Positions 1 to 6,006 of a stretch of 6,531 nucleotides of DNA are shown here, piece by piece; positions within the stretch are counted from its first letter, which is position 1; the number at the start of each line of letters is the position of its first letter. The translations under genes and the position numbers were made by a program. Source of the DNA: Loktanella sp. (GTDB lineage: Bacteria; Pseudomonadota; Alphaproteobacteria; Rhodobacterales; Rhodobacteraceae); contig PUNR01000406.1 of assembly GCA_003551805.1 (NCBI GenBank), positions 1 to 6,531 on the forward strand, in the 5' to 3' direction. Below the pieces are notes generated by a model, which did no database searches, was not told the DNA's origin, and was given only the letters and a program-made list of their open reading frames with translations.

Positions 1-1
1 C

Positions 2-484
2 ACCGCCCCCGGCGGTCTGCGCCCCAACGACCTGCAATTCGCCGACATTCTTGATGTTGAACTTGAGGTCAGAGTCTTGCTCATCGGAATCATCCGCCTG
101 CGGCTTTTGACGCTGCAAGGCAGGTCACATGCCGTTGTCGGCACATCACAAAGCAACCAGATCACCTTTACCGCAAGCGACCTGACCGATGGCCCCGCGA
201 CTAAACGCATCGCAAGCCAGAACCTGTTGACCAGCGCAGTCAGCAGCCTGCTGGGATCAGCCGAGATCCGCGTCAAGCCAAGCCATCTTGGTCTTGTCAG
301 CCTCGTTTTTGCGCCACTTGTGAATGGCATCATTGCGGCGCTGCCGACCCGTCTGGTTAGTCAGGCCCTGACCCCTGTCGACCAGACCGTCAACGCCCTT
401 TTGCACACTGCGGGGGTTGAAATAGGCACGGCGGAACTGACCCTGCATGCCTATCACTGCACGCGCCCTAGGCTGATGCGCTAG
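2..484 (+). CDS. TadG-like Flp pilus-associated protein, C-terminal part (5' end outside window)
   Basis: The frame is open from the left edge to the TAG at 482-484, giving 160 residues; the true start lies upstream of the window. No SD-preceded start is visible inside, so I read it as partial rather than starting at the TTG at 77. The C-terminal third has the pattern of the end of TadG-like proteins of alphaproteobacteria: a stretch like 'ITFTASDL', a segment alternating small and hydrophobic residues with 'SLLGSAEIRV', then a proline/valine-rich helix ('LTPVDQTVNALL') leading to 'GVEIGTAELTLHAYHC' and 'RPRL', which resembles the family ending G-[IV]-x-[IL]-G-x-A-[DE]-x-x-[VL]-x-x-x-x-C-x-x-P-x-L. 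In that family the N-terminus carries one membrane helix and the rest is exported; it is associated with tight-adherence (Flp) pili. The family call is from memory of the pattern, so it is tentative. It is convergent with the LuxR-type gene. Confidence 0.55.
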   Translation, partial: TAPGGLRPNDLQFADILDVELEVRVLLIGIIRLRLLTLQGRSHAVVGTSQSNQITFTASDLTDGPATKRIASQNLLTSAVSSLLGSAEIRVKPSHLGLVSLVFAPLVNGIIAALPTRLVSQALTPVDQTVNALLHTAGVEIGTAELTLHAYHCTRPRLMR

Positions 485-498
485 GGTGCGCCACCAAT

Positions 499-569
499 TT
501 GCTGCTCAGGTCGGACACCTGCCGTTCAAGTGACACGACTGGTCCCCGCACTAAGACTGCCAGCAGCAA
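499..569. repeat. Inverted repeat between two convergent genes, possible shared 3' structure
   Basis: The 88-bp gap between the convergent stops (484 and 573) contains 8-bp perfect arms, TTGCTGCT at 499-506 and AGCAGCAA at 562-569, separated by 55 bp. Directly after the left arm is a smaller CAGGT-5nt-ACCTG hairpin. On the plus strand the right arm is followed by CTTTT. This could be a branched 3'-end structure acting as terminator for the left gene, but the long loop makes it weak. Confidence 0.25.
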
Positions 570-572
570 CTT

Positions 573-1187
573 TTACTTCGACCTTACCATCGGCGCGGCG
601 AATTGTCGGCTATCGACCTCGCGGTTGACAACAAGCCTCGGACGAGGCCTTGGCTGGTCGCTGATTTTGGATGGTGCCGCCGCTGGCTGCTGTTGACCAC
701 AAGCCGCCCGTGACGATTCACAAACCTCATCGGTGATGAAGGCCATCAACTGATACCGCCCCCCTAACCCCGATTTATGATAGATAGCGCTTAGCTGCGA
801 TTTCACAGTCTGCAAGGCGCTGCCCCGCATTCTAGCAATTTCAGCATTGGAAAAACCTTTAACGACCATGATCGCCACATCCGTTTCCGCCTTGGTCAGG
901 CGCCATTCACGGGCATGCACTTTGATCATGTTCTCCTTGCCGGGGTCGGTGGGAATCGGGCTGATGATCTTGGTGCGCCGTTTCACCGTAATCGATCCGC
1001 TGACGGCGGCGAATACCAGACCTGCCAAGCTTGCGGTCATCAGCCAAACACCGACTAAAACCAACGCCAGCATCGATGGCCCGCGGTCGGCAAGACCCCC
1101 GATATATGCAGTGACAAGAAATGCTTTGATGGCGACCGATACGGCGACAATCGCAAATCCAAACACCAACCTCCGATCGCGCAGCAT
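573..1187 (-). CDS. Membrane-anchored LuxR-type HTH transcriptional regulator
   Basis: This 204-residue protein has two predicted hydrophobic helices near its N-terminus (about residues 7-29 and 39-62) joined by a short polar turn, then a basic linker (VKRRTK) and a LuxR/FixJ-type DNA-binding domain at about 95-155. The HTH shows LTKAE at 97-101, GFSNAEIA at 111-118, the recognition helix around QTVKSQL at 126-132, then IYHKSGL and GR-QL. A proline-rich tail (about 167-185) follows and ends in a short unstructured segment. I chose the ATG at 1185-1187 because GGGAGG lies 7 nt upstream; a longer frame to 1235 has no such site and would overlap the putative -35. No receiver or autoinducer-binding domain is present, so any signal would come through the membrane part. 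The ligand and targets cannot be read from sequence. A perfect palindrome lies just upstream of its promoter. Confidence 0.85.
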   Translation of the reverse strand: MLRDRRLVFGFAIVAVSVAIKAFLVTAYIGGLADRGPSMLALVLVGVWLMTASLAGLVFAAVSGSITVKRRTKIISPIPTDPGKENMIKVHAREWRLTKAETDVAIMVVKGFSNAEIARMRGSALQTVKSQLSAIYHKSGLGGRYQLMAFITDEVCESSRAACGQQQPAAAPSKISDQPRPRPRLVVNREVDSRQFAAPMVRSK

Positions 1188-1206
1188 GTTACTGCCTCCC
1201 TTGTGG

Positions 1207-1235
1207 TTTATATGGAGAGTGACTTTTCTGCCCAA
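1207..1235 (-). promoter_or_regulatory. Putative sigma-70-type promoter of the LuxR-type gene
   Basis: Read on the minus strand, TTGGGC (1235-1230) and TATAAA (1212-1207) are separated by exactly 17 nt. The -10 matches the consensus at 5 of 6 positions, the -35 only at its TTG. Transcription would start near 1200, leaving a very short leader that carries the GGGAGG ribosome-binding site before the ATG at 1187. A weak -35 is consistent with a need for an activator. Confidence 0.45.
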
Positions 1236-1245
1236 GCGGGCCGTC

Positions 1246-1266
1246 GTAAGTCCGAACCGGACTTAC
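1246..1266. promoter_or_regulatory. Perfect 9+3+9 palindrome, probable operator
   Basis: The arms GTAAGTCCG (1246-1254) and CGGACTTAC (1258-1266) are exact reverse complements with a 3-nt spacer. Its centre (1256) would be about 55 bp upstream of the predicted start of transcription of the LuxR-type gene, directly upstream of that promoter's -35. LuxR-family proteins bind dyads of about this size, so autoregulation is a reasonable guess. No gene ends nearby, so it is unlikely to be a terminator, although one side is followed by TTTT. Confidence 0.55.
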
Positions 1267-1352
1267 TTTTACGGATGTGGTTTCCGTGTGCACATGATCC
1301 AAAATCCGCATGCGATCACCTCTTGAAGAAAACAACCTCGAACGAGTTAACG

Positions 1353-1386
1353 GCAGGGACGCGACCAATGTGAGTCTGCAGGGACG
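1353..1386. repeat. 9-bp direct repeat GCAGGGACG, 25 bp apart
   Basis: GCAGGGACG occurs at 1353-1361 and again at 1378-1386, a 25-bp period (about two and a half helical turns). Between and beside the copies are TGTGA (1369-1373) and TCACA (1393-1397). It lies some 155-185 bp upstream of the LuxR-type gene's predicted start of transcription. It could be a distal regulator site; the repeats are short enough to be chance. Confidence 0.25.
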
Positions 1387-1438
1387 GTAAGGTCACACTT
1401 TCTGACGGGGGAATTTGGCCATGTCGGACAATCGGGCA

Positions 1439-1465
1439 CCCGGCCCCCGCTTGGCGCGGGCCGGG
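1439..1465 (-). terminator. GC-rich hairpin downstream of the chemoreceptor gene
   Basis: CCCGGCCC (1439-1446) and GGGCCGGG (1458-1465) form a perfect 8-bp stem with an 11-nt loop that can pair further (GC-TTG-GC). It begins 12 nt past the TAA of the chemoreceptor gene on the minus strand, the position expected for a terminator. There is no U-tract after it, so it may stabilise the 3' end or assist termination rather than act as a classical intrinsic terminator. Confidence 0.5.
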
Positions 1466-1477
1466 GCCTTGACGCGG

Positions 1478-3166
1478 TTAAAGTCGCGCGCCCTGTTGTT
1501 TCAGCATGGCCATGATCTGATCGCGCTGCGACCCGCTTAGCTGCGCCAAAAGCGTGTCGTATCCGCTGGCAGAGGTCGTGGCGCGCAGCCGGAACCGGCT
1601 CATGACCTGACGGACCATGGTGGCAGAGGCGTCCATCTGTGCGGCGGCGGCGGCCAGTTCTTCGGATTGCGACGAGACTTCGAGCCCGGTTTTGGACAGC
1701 GCATTGGCGGCTTGCGACAATTGCGCGATACCCAGCGATTGTTCCTTGCTGCCATTGGCAATCTGGACGGCATTTTGTTCCAGATCGGTCACTTCGGCGC
1801 TGATCCTGCGGAAAGCCTGTTCGCTGGCTTCGCTGCCTGCCACGCCGCGCTGGACGCTTTCGCCCGCGACCTTGATCAAATCGCCGGTTTCCTTGGCCGC
1901 CTTGGCCGAACGAGCTGCCAGATTGCGCACCTCTTGGGCCACGACTGCGAAACCACGCCCATGTTCGCCGGCACGCGCGGCCTCGACCGCGGCATTCAAC
2001 GCCAAAAGATTGGTCTGGAACGCAATTTCGTCAATTACCTTGATGATCTTGGCAATCTCGGTCGACGAGCTGCGGATCTGGTGCATCGCATCGCTCATTT
2101 CGGTGACGATCCCGATACCTTCGGTTGCGATCTTATTGGCGACGGTGACAACGTCGCGCATCCTTTCGCTGGCTTGTGCGCTGGTCGCGACCATCGTTTC
2201 GGTCTCGGCGATGGTCGAAGAAATCTGTTCGACGGCGGCAAACTGGGTCTGCGCCGCTGTCGAAAGCTGGCCTGCGGATGAATTCACCTCGGAAATGGCC
2301 GAGGTAATCTCGTTCAACTGCGCACTGATGTCACCGACGGTCTGGTTCAGGCTGATATAGCTACGGTCAAAAGCTTCGACGATGCGCCGAAAACCGCCTT
2401 CAAACGCGTCGGGCGTGATGACGCGGTCAAGCTCGCCTTGCTCGATCGACTGCGACATGGATTCGATTTCATTGACGACATCAATAAAGGATCGACGCGC
2501 ATTCTCGACGGCATCTGTGATGAATGCGCGTTGGCCCGCGAACTTTTCGATCGTTACATCAAAATTGCCTGCTGCAAAGGCGTTCATGTACTCAATGATC
2601 TTTTGCTTGGTCGCGATGTGACCTGCAACCATGCGATTGACGCCACTCGCCACATCGGCCAGATCCGCATCCATGCCTTCAACATCAATCACGGCATGGA
2701 TCATGTCGTTTTCATGGGCTGTCGCCATTTCGCGAACACTGCTCATCAGTCGGTCGATCTGGCGTTTCTTTTCGACCATGATGGATTGATCCTGCCATTC
2801 AACCAGCAGCCCGGCCTGTTCGTTCTGGGCGTCGGTGATCGGCGTGGCGCGGAATGACAAATCCTTGCCGCCGACACTGAACCGGCCATTATGCACACCG
2901 TGCAGCTTTTGCAGGATGCCACGCTGATAGGCGGGGTTTTTGTGAAAATAATCCATGGACTTATCCAGCACCGCCGAAGCACGGAAATGCGGCAGATCCT
3001 TGCGGATGTCGTCTTCAATCAACTGGAACATCCGCACGGCGGAATCGTTCACATAGCGAATGATCATTTCATTGTCGGCAATCATAATCGGATTGGACAG
3101 AAGATCATAAGCCGTCAGCGAATCTGCAGGGCGCCATTCGGCCGATGTTGTGGTGCGTTTGTTCAT
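1478..3166 (-). CDS. Soluble methyl-accepting chemotaxis protein with N-terminal PAS domain
   Basis: The 562-residue protein signals to CheA/CheW to steer flagellar motion. Domains in order: a PAS sensor at about 18-128 (IRYVNDSAVRMF, then a WQDQS end), a HAMP-like helical region at about 150-275 with two repeats (NRMVAGHI...YMNAFAAGNFDVTI and ESMSQSIEQGELDRVI), and the MCP signalling coiled coil at about 280-525. The hairpin tip is fully conserved: EIAFQTNLLALNAAVEAARA followed by GEHGRGFAVVAQEVRNLA (380-417). There is no hydrophobic segment, so it is cytoplasmic. The C-terminus (MLKQQGARL) does not look like a CheR-tethering pentapeptide. No che genes adjoin it. The start at 3166 is the first in frame; AAGGG lies 11 nt upstream, a long spacing. 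A sigma-54 element precedes it. The PAS ligand (oxygen, redox cofactor or other) cannot be told from sequence. Confidence 0.93.
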   Translation of the reverse strand: MNKRTTTSAEWRPADSLTAYDLLSNPIMIADNEMIIRYVNDSAVRMFQLIEDDIRKDLPHFRASAVLDKSMDYFHKNPAYQRGILQKLHGVHNGRFSVGGKDLSFRATPITDAQNEQAGLLVEWQDQSIMVEKKRQIDRLMSSVREMATAHENDMIHAVIDVEGMDADLADVASGVNRMVAGHIATKQKIIEYMNAFAAGNFDVTIEKFAGQRAFITDAVENARRSFIDVVNEIESMSQSIEQGELDRVITPDAFEGGFRRIVEAFDRSYISLNQTVGDISAQLNEITSAISEVNSSAGQLSTAAQTQFAAVEQISSTIAETETMVATSAQASERMRDVVTVANKIATEGIGIVTEMSDAMHQIRSSSTEIAKIIKVIDEIAFQTNLLALNAAVEAARAGEHGRGFAVVAQEVRNLAARSAKAAKETGDLIKVAGESVQRGVAGSEASEQAFRRISAEVTDLEQNAVQIANGSKEQSLGIAQLSQAANALSKTGLEVSSQSEELAAAAAQMDASATMVRQVMSRFRLRATTSASGYDTLLAQLSGSQRDQIMAMLKQQGARL

Positions 3167-3202
3167 GGTGGTTTCAACCCTTCGTCAGACACATGTGGTG
3201 GC

Positions 3203-3238
3203 GCGGGCTGTGCCCCCGCAAGCAAGGCATCAGCCTTG
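3203..3238 (-). promoter_or_regulatory. Tandem hairpins in the chemoreceptor 5' leader
   Basis: Two small stems lie in the leader: CAAGGC-4nt-GCCTTG (3223-3238, perfect 6 bp) and GCGGG-7nt-CCCGC (3203-3219), the latter with an alternative GGGC-TGT-GCCC pairing. If the sigma-54 element at 3248-3263 is used, the transcript would begin within a nucleotide or two of the first stem, giving a structured 5' end. Neither stem is followed by a U-tract, so they do not look like a terminator for the kinase gene. Confidence 0.35.
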
Positions 3239-3247
3239 GTCACACTG

Positions 3248-3263
3248 TGCAACGTCCGTGCCG
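3248..3263 (-). promoter_or_regulatory. Putative sigma-54 (-24/-12) promoter for the chemoreceptor gene
   Basis: On the minus strand the sequence CGGCACGGACGTTGCA has GG and GC separated by exactly 10 nt and matches TGGCACG-N4-TTGCA at every fixed position but the first. The C of the -12 GC is at 3249, which puts +1 near 3237 and leaves a leader of about 71 nt before the ATG at 3166. It starts within 10 nt of the kinase stop codon. Any enhancer sites would have to lie inside the kinase coding region. Confidence 0.6.
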
Positions 3264-3272
3264 ATTGAAATG

Positions 3273-5396
3273 TTAGCGGTGCACTTCGGCGGGCGCGCAA
3301 AGCTGGTCAAGCCGTGCCTGCACCGCAGGGTCGGGTGCCAGACCATCCATCAGGCGCAGCGCAAGCGCGCGCAAAAACAGGCTGTCGTCGCGCGCGCCAG
3401 CCCGCGCAAGGCGGGCAGCCTCTGCCGCAGCAAGCTTTGTCGCTTCAGCCCAGGACCGTGCCGCGATCAACCCCGGAAGGCGCGGCAGATCATCACCGGC
3501 GGTGGTGCCATTGTCCAAGGCGGCGGTCACGGTGATCAGCGCCGACAGGCCGCGATCTGTCAGCGGTTTTTGCATCACGCGGTCGAACCCCGCTTTTTTC
3601 AACTCTCCCAACCCGGCATCGTCAACAAAGGCCGAAAGCCCGACGATGACAGGTGACGGGGTGCAGTGCATTGCCCGGATCGCTGCCGTGGCGGTCAGGC
3701 CATCCATCACCGGCATATGCCTATCCATCATGACAAGTGCCGGCATCGTGCCATTGCGGATCTGATCCAGCGCCTCAGCGCCGTTTCCGACTTCTTGCAC
3801 AGTCAGATTCTTTTCGCGCAACCGTGCGGCAAGTAGCGCACGTGTCACCGGATCATCGTCCGCCACCAGTACCAGATCACCGGACTGCAAGGTGATGGTG
3901 GGCAATGGATTGGCGTGATCGGTCACTGCAACATCCGCAGGCATTTCACCAAACGGTAGCCGCACATAAAAGGTTGTCCCATGTCCCGGCGCGGAATCCA
4001 GCCGGATCCGTCCACCCATATCGCGCACGGCACTGCGTACCAGCGCCAGCCCCACACCCAGACCGCCCAGCATGTCCAAACGATCGGCCCCTGTTTCAAA
4101 AGCCTCGAAAATCGCTGGCTGACGATCAAAGGGAATGCCTGTGCCCGTATCCGAGACAGTAAATTCCACCACCTGCGCCAGCGTGTCGGTGCGGAGCGAA
4201 AACCGCACCCTGTCACCTTCACCGCAATGTTTCAGCGCATTCGACAACAGATTGGTCAGGATCAAAAACGCCCGGCCCGGATCAATCGGGACATCGACCG
4301 GGGCAACGCCTGCAATCGCGCCTTGCAGATCAATCTGCAATCTGTCGGCAACAGGCCCATGCTGGCGCATCAGCCGCGCGATCAACTGCGCGGGTTGCAA
4401 CATTTCGCCTGTCGCCCGATCGCCGCGTGTCATGGCAAGAATGGCGCTGAACTGGGTCAGCGCCTCTGTTGCGGCATCTTCGACGACCTGCGCATTGCGG
4501 TGGATCGTATCCGTCGGCCCATTGGCACGCGCGCGCAGGTTTTCCGCAGCCGAGACAACAGCCGCCAAAGGCGCGCGCATTTCATGCGCAATCAGATGGA
4601 TGAATTCATCGCGCGTCCGTTGGGCGGCGCGCAATTCCTCGTTCAAATCATCCAGAACGGCCAGCCGTTGCGATGTCGTCAGATCCCGTAGCACCACCAG
4701 AAATTCGACACCGCCCGCCACTGGCGTTTCGGTCAGTGTAATTTCAAAGAAGCGTGGCAATGGACTGCTTTGCAAGATCGCTTCGAAAGGGATCTGGGCT
4801 GCGGGGTGACGCACAGCGCAGTCTTGATCCCGATTAAGAATGGGCCCCGCAAAACCTGTTGGCTTGAAAAGATCGTCAAACCGGCTGCCGGTCAGGGTCT
4901 GGCCGGATTCGGCAAAGATATCCTTGAAGGCCCGGTTAACGCGGATGACCTCACCTTTTGTGTCCAAGACGCCAATCCCGTCATTCGCATTCCGGAAAAA
5001 TGCCTCGAAACGGGCCAGAAGGAGTAGACTATCGTCACGTTGGCGCAGCGCCTCGATTTCCTGACGCCGTAATCCTGTGAATGCCGCCATCGGATCGCTG
5101 CGGGACAGTTGCACCACCACCGCAGGGATGTCTTCACAAGCGACCAGTCGCCGGATCGTGCCGCGCCAACCCTGATCGCCTTTGTCGAAACGAAATGGCA
5201 CAGGTTTCATCCGGCCAAGGCCCAAAGCAACCAGTCGCCGCCCGTCCTCGCCAGTCATATGCTGGCGCAGGGCATCGGTAACACTGGTGCGTTCCATCGC
5301 CGGATTGGTGAAAAGACACGTCCCAGTGACGTCGAAAGCAGCAATAGGATCGGGACTTTCGCGCAAAAAATCACGGATCAGTGCGACAGAATCCAT
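3273..5396 (-). CDS. Cytoplasmic hybrid sensor histidine kinase (PAS-PAS-HisKA-HATPase-REC)
   Basis: This 707-residue enzyme autophosphorylates on histidine with ATP and passes the phosphoryl group to its own receiver. Two PAS-like regions (about 8-100 and 126-240) and a helical linker come first. The H box is HEMRAPLAAV with His271; the N box has NLLSNALKH (Asn386), G1 is DTGTGIP (416-422), the F box FEAF (430-433), and G2 GGLGVGLALV (444-453). The receiver (about 507-625) keeps the acidic pocket DDD 513-515, phospho-acceptor Asp558 in MMDRHMPVMDG, Ser588 and Lys610, so it should be active. There is no membrane helix and no HPt or DNA-binding domain; the last 80 residues are Ala-rich and helical. 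The frame stays open to 5552, but I start at the ATG at 5396: it is 4 nt after the stop of the preceding gene, and homology-like content begins immediately. Translation is likely coupled. The next relay partner is outside the window. Confidence 0.92.
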   Translation of the reverse strand: MDSVALIRDFLRESPDPIAAFDVTGTCLFTNPAMERTSVTDALRQHMTGEDGRRLVALGLGRMKPVPFRFDKGDQGWRGTIRRLVACEDIPAVVVQLSRSDPMAAFTGLRRQEIEALRQRDDSLLLLARFEAFFRNANDGIGVLDTKGEVIRVNRAFKDIFAESGQTLTGSRFDDLFKPTGFAGPILNRDQDCAVRHPAAQIPFEAILQSSPLPRFFEITLTETPVAGGVEFLVVLRDLTTSQRLAVLDDLNEELRAAQRTRDEFIHLIAHEMRAPLAAVVSAAENLRARANGPTDTIHRNAQVVEDAATEALTQFSAILAMTRGDRATGEMLQPAQLIARLMRQHGPVADRLQIDLQGAIAGVAPVDVPIDPGRAFLILTNLLSNALKHCGEGDRVRFSLRTDTLAQVVEFTVSDTGTGIPFDRQPAIFEAFETGADRLDMLGGLGVGLALVRSAVRDMGGRIRLDSAPGHGTTFYVRLPFGEMPADVAVTDHANPLPTITLQSGDLVLVADDDPVTRALLAARLREKNLTVQEVGNGAEALDQIRNGTMPALVMMDRHMPVMDGLTATAAIRAMHCTPSPVIVGLSAFVDDAGLGELKKAGFDRVMQKPLTDRGLSALITVTAALDNGTTAGDDLPRLPGLIAARSWAEATKLAAAEAARLARAGARDDSLFLRALALRLMDGLAPDPAVQARLDQLCAPAEVHR

Positions 5397-5400
5397 CCTT

Positions 5401-5907
5401 TCAGGCCTGAGGTCCGAAATACTGCATGCCCGGCGTATCGCTGCGGCCCAGATGCACCACAACCCGGCATCCCTGATCGCCGGCTGCGATCGTTTCCTGC
5501 AAATCGACCGTCGCACGGCCTGCGGCATCGGCGGCGATGGTGCCAAAGACATTGGATGTCATCATGCACAAGGACCGGCGTCCAATCACCTTGTCACCGA
5601 AAGGGCAACGCGTATTGACCAGCGTGATCTGGCCGCCATTGATACTTTCGACGCTGAAACCGCCATCAATCCGCGTTTTCAGATCGACAAGCGCTTGGGC
5701 AACTTCTTCTGCGCTCAGATCATCATGGCCGGACGCCTTGCGGTATTGCGCGCTCATCTTGGTGCCGATGGTTGTGCCGACCAGCGAAAAATAGCCTTCG
5801 GCGTCTTCCAGCCCGATCACTTGTTCCAGCGAGCCGCTAAGTTCCGTAATCATTTCCAGAAAAAATCCGGTGCGGTCAAACGGATCGGTGGGTTGGGTAT
5901 CTGTCAT
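5401..5907 (-). CDS. Small MetOD1-type (methanogen output domain 1) putative sensor protein
   Basis: The 168-residue soluble protein has an N-terminal helical part (residues about 10-80, FLEMITELSGSLEQVIG) followed by a compact alpha/beta domain at about 85-155. The C-terminal domain holds three cysteines in the arrangement CPFGD (Cys101), RRSLCMM (Cys114) and GDQGCRVVVHL (Cys147), as in proteins annotated 'methanogen output domain 1'; the C...LC...GC spacing also resembles three-cysteine iron-sulphur or heme-binding C-terminal domains of some HTH regulators, but no HTH is present here. The start is clear: AAGGAG lies 7 nt before the ATG. It is the first gene of an operon with the hybrid kinase, 4 nt apart, so I infer that it senses a ligand or redox state and modulates that kinase. 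The function of this family is not established to my knowledge; the domain name is recalled from pattern and is not proof. Confidence 0.75.
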   Translation of the reverse strand: MTDTQPTDPFDRTGFFLEMITELSGSLEQVIGLEDAEGYFSLVGTTIGTKMSAQYRKASGHDDLSAEEVAQALVDLKTRIDGGFSVESINGGQITLVNTRCPFGDKVIGRRSLCMMTSNVFGTIAADAAGRATVDLQETIAAGDQGCRVVVHLGRSDTPGMQYFGPQA

Positions 5908-5931
5908 ATTGGCACTCCTTCACAGGGTTGG

Positions 5932-5947
5932 TGCAACGATCGTTCCA
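5932..5947 (-). promoter_or_regulatory. Strong sigma-54 (-24/-12) promoter of the MetOD1-kinase operon
   Basis: On the minus strand TGGAACGATCGTTGCA matches TGGCACG-N4-TTGCA except for one C-to-A change, with GG and GC exactly 10 nt apart. With -12 at 5933, transcription would start near 5921, immediately before the AAGGAG site (5915-5920) of the gene starting at 5907, giving a leader of about 14 nt. The core AACGATCGTT (5935-5944) is also a perfect palindrome, so an operator function is an alternative or an overlap. Confidence 0.7.
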
Positions 5948-5949
5948 TG

Positions 5950-5963
5950 GTGCGGGGCCGCAC
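5950..5963. promoter_or_regulatory. GTGCGG-GG-CCGCAC palindrome next to the sigma-54 promoter
   Basis: Perfect 6-bp arms with a 2-nt centre lie 2 bp upstream of the -24 element of the MetOD1-kinase promoter (about -29 to -42). This is too close to be a typical enhancer and would suit a repressor or an IHF-independent modulator site. Confidence 0.3.
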
Positions 5964-6006
5964 AGCGACCGCAGAAAACATTGTTTGGCAGCTCACTTAA
6001 GCACAA

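Noticed and set aside
847..1326. 159-codon plus-strand frame opposite the LuxR-type gene
   Set aside because: The minus strand encodes a clear HTH with a good SD; this frame shows nothing recognisable.
1353..1367. GG-N10-GC on the minus strand upstream of the LuxR-type gene as a third sigma-54 promoter
   Set aside because: Only the GG and TGC bases match; CACG and TT of the consensus are absent, and it is over 160 bp from the start codon.
1439..1465. Classical intrinsic terminator for the chemoreceptor
   Set aside because: The stem is strong but no U-tract follows, so I list it only as a probable 3' hairpin.
1617..2360. 247-codon plus-strand open frame opposite the chemoreceptor
   Set aside because: Mirror of the conserved MCP signalling domain; low-complexity Ala/Ser/Thr composition from the antisense of helical codons.
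3981..4809. Two overlapping plus-strand frames opposite the kinase
   Set aside because: They are antisense to the HisKA/HATPase motifs, which are intact on the minus strand.
5397..5552. N-terminal extension of the kinase to a start at 5552
   Set aside because: The extra 52 residues overlap the end of the MetOD1 gene, are Arg/Pro/Cys-rich and unlike a domain; the ATG at 5396 is coupled to the upstream stop.
5182..6000. 272-codon plus-strand open frame
   Set aside because: It is antisense to the kinase start and the whole MetOD1 gene, has no recognisable domain and is rich in residues typical of shadow frames; the minus-strand genes are clear.
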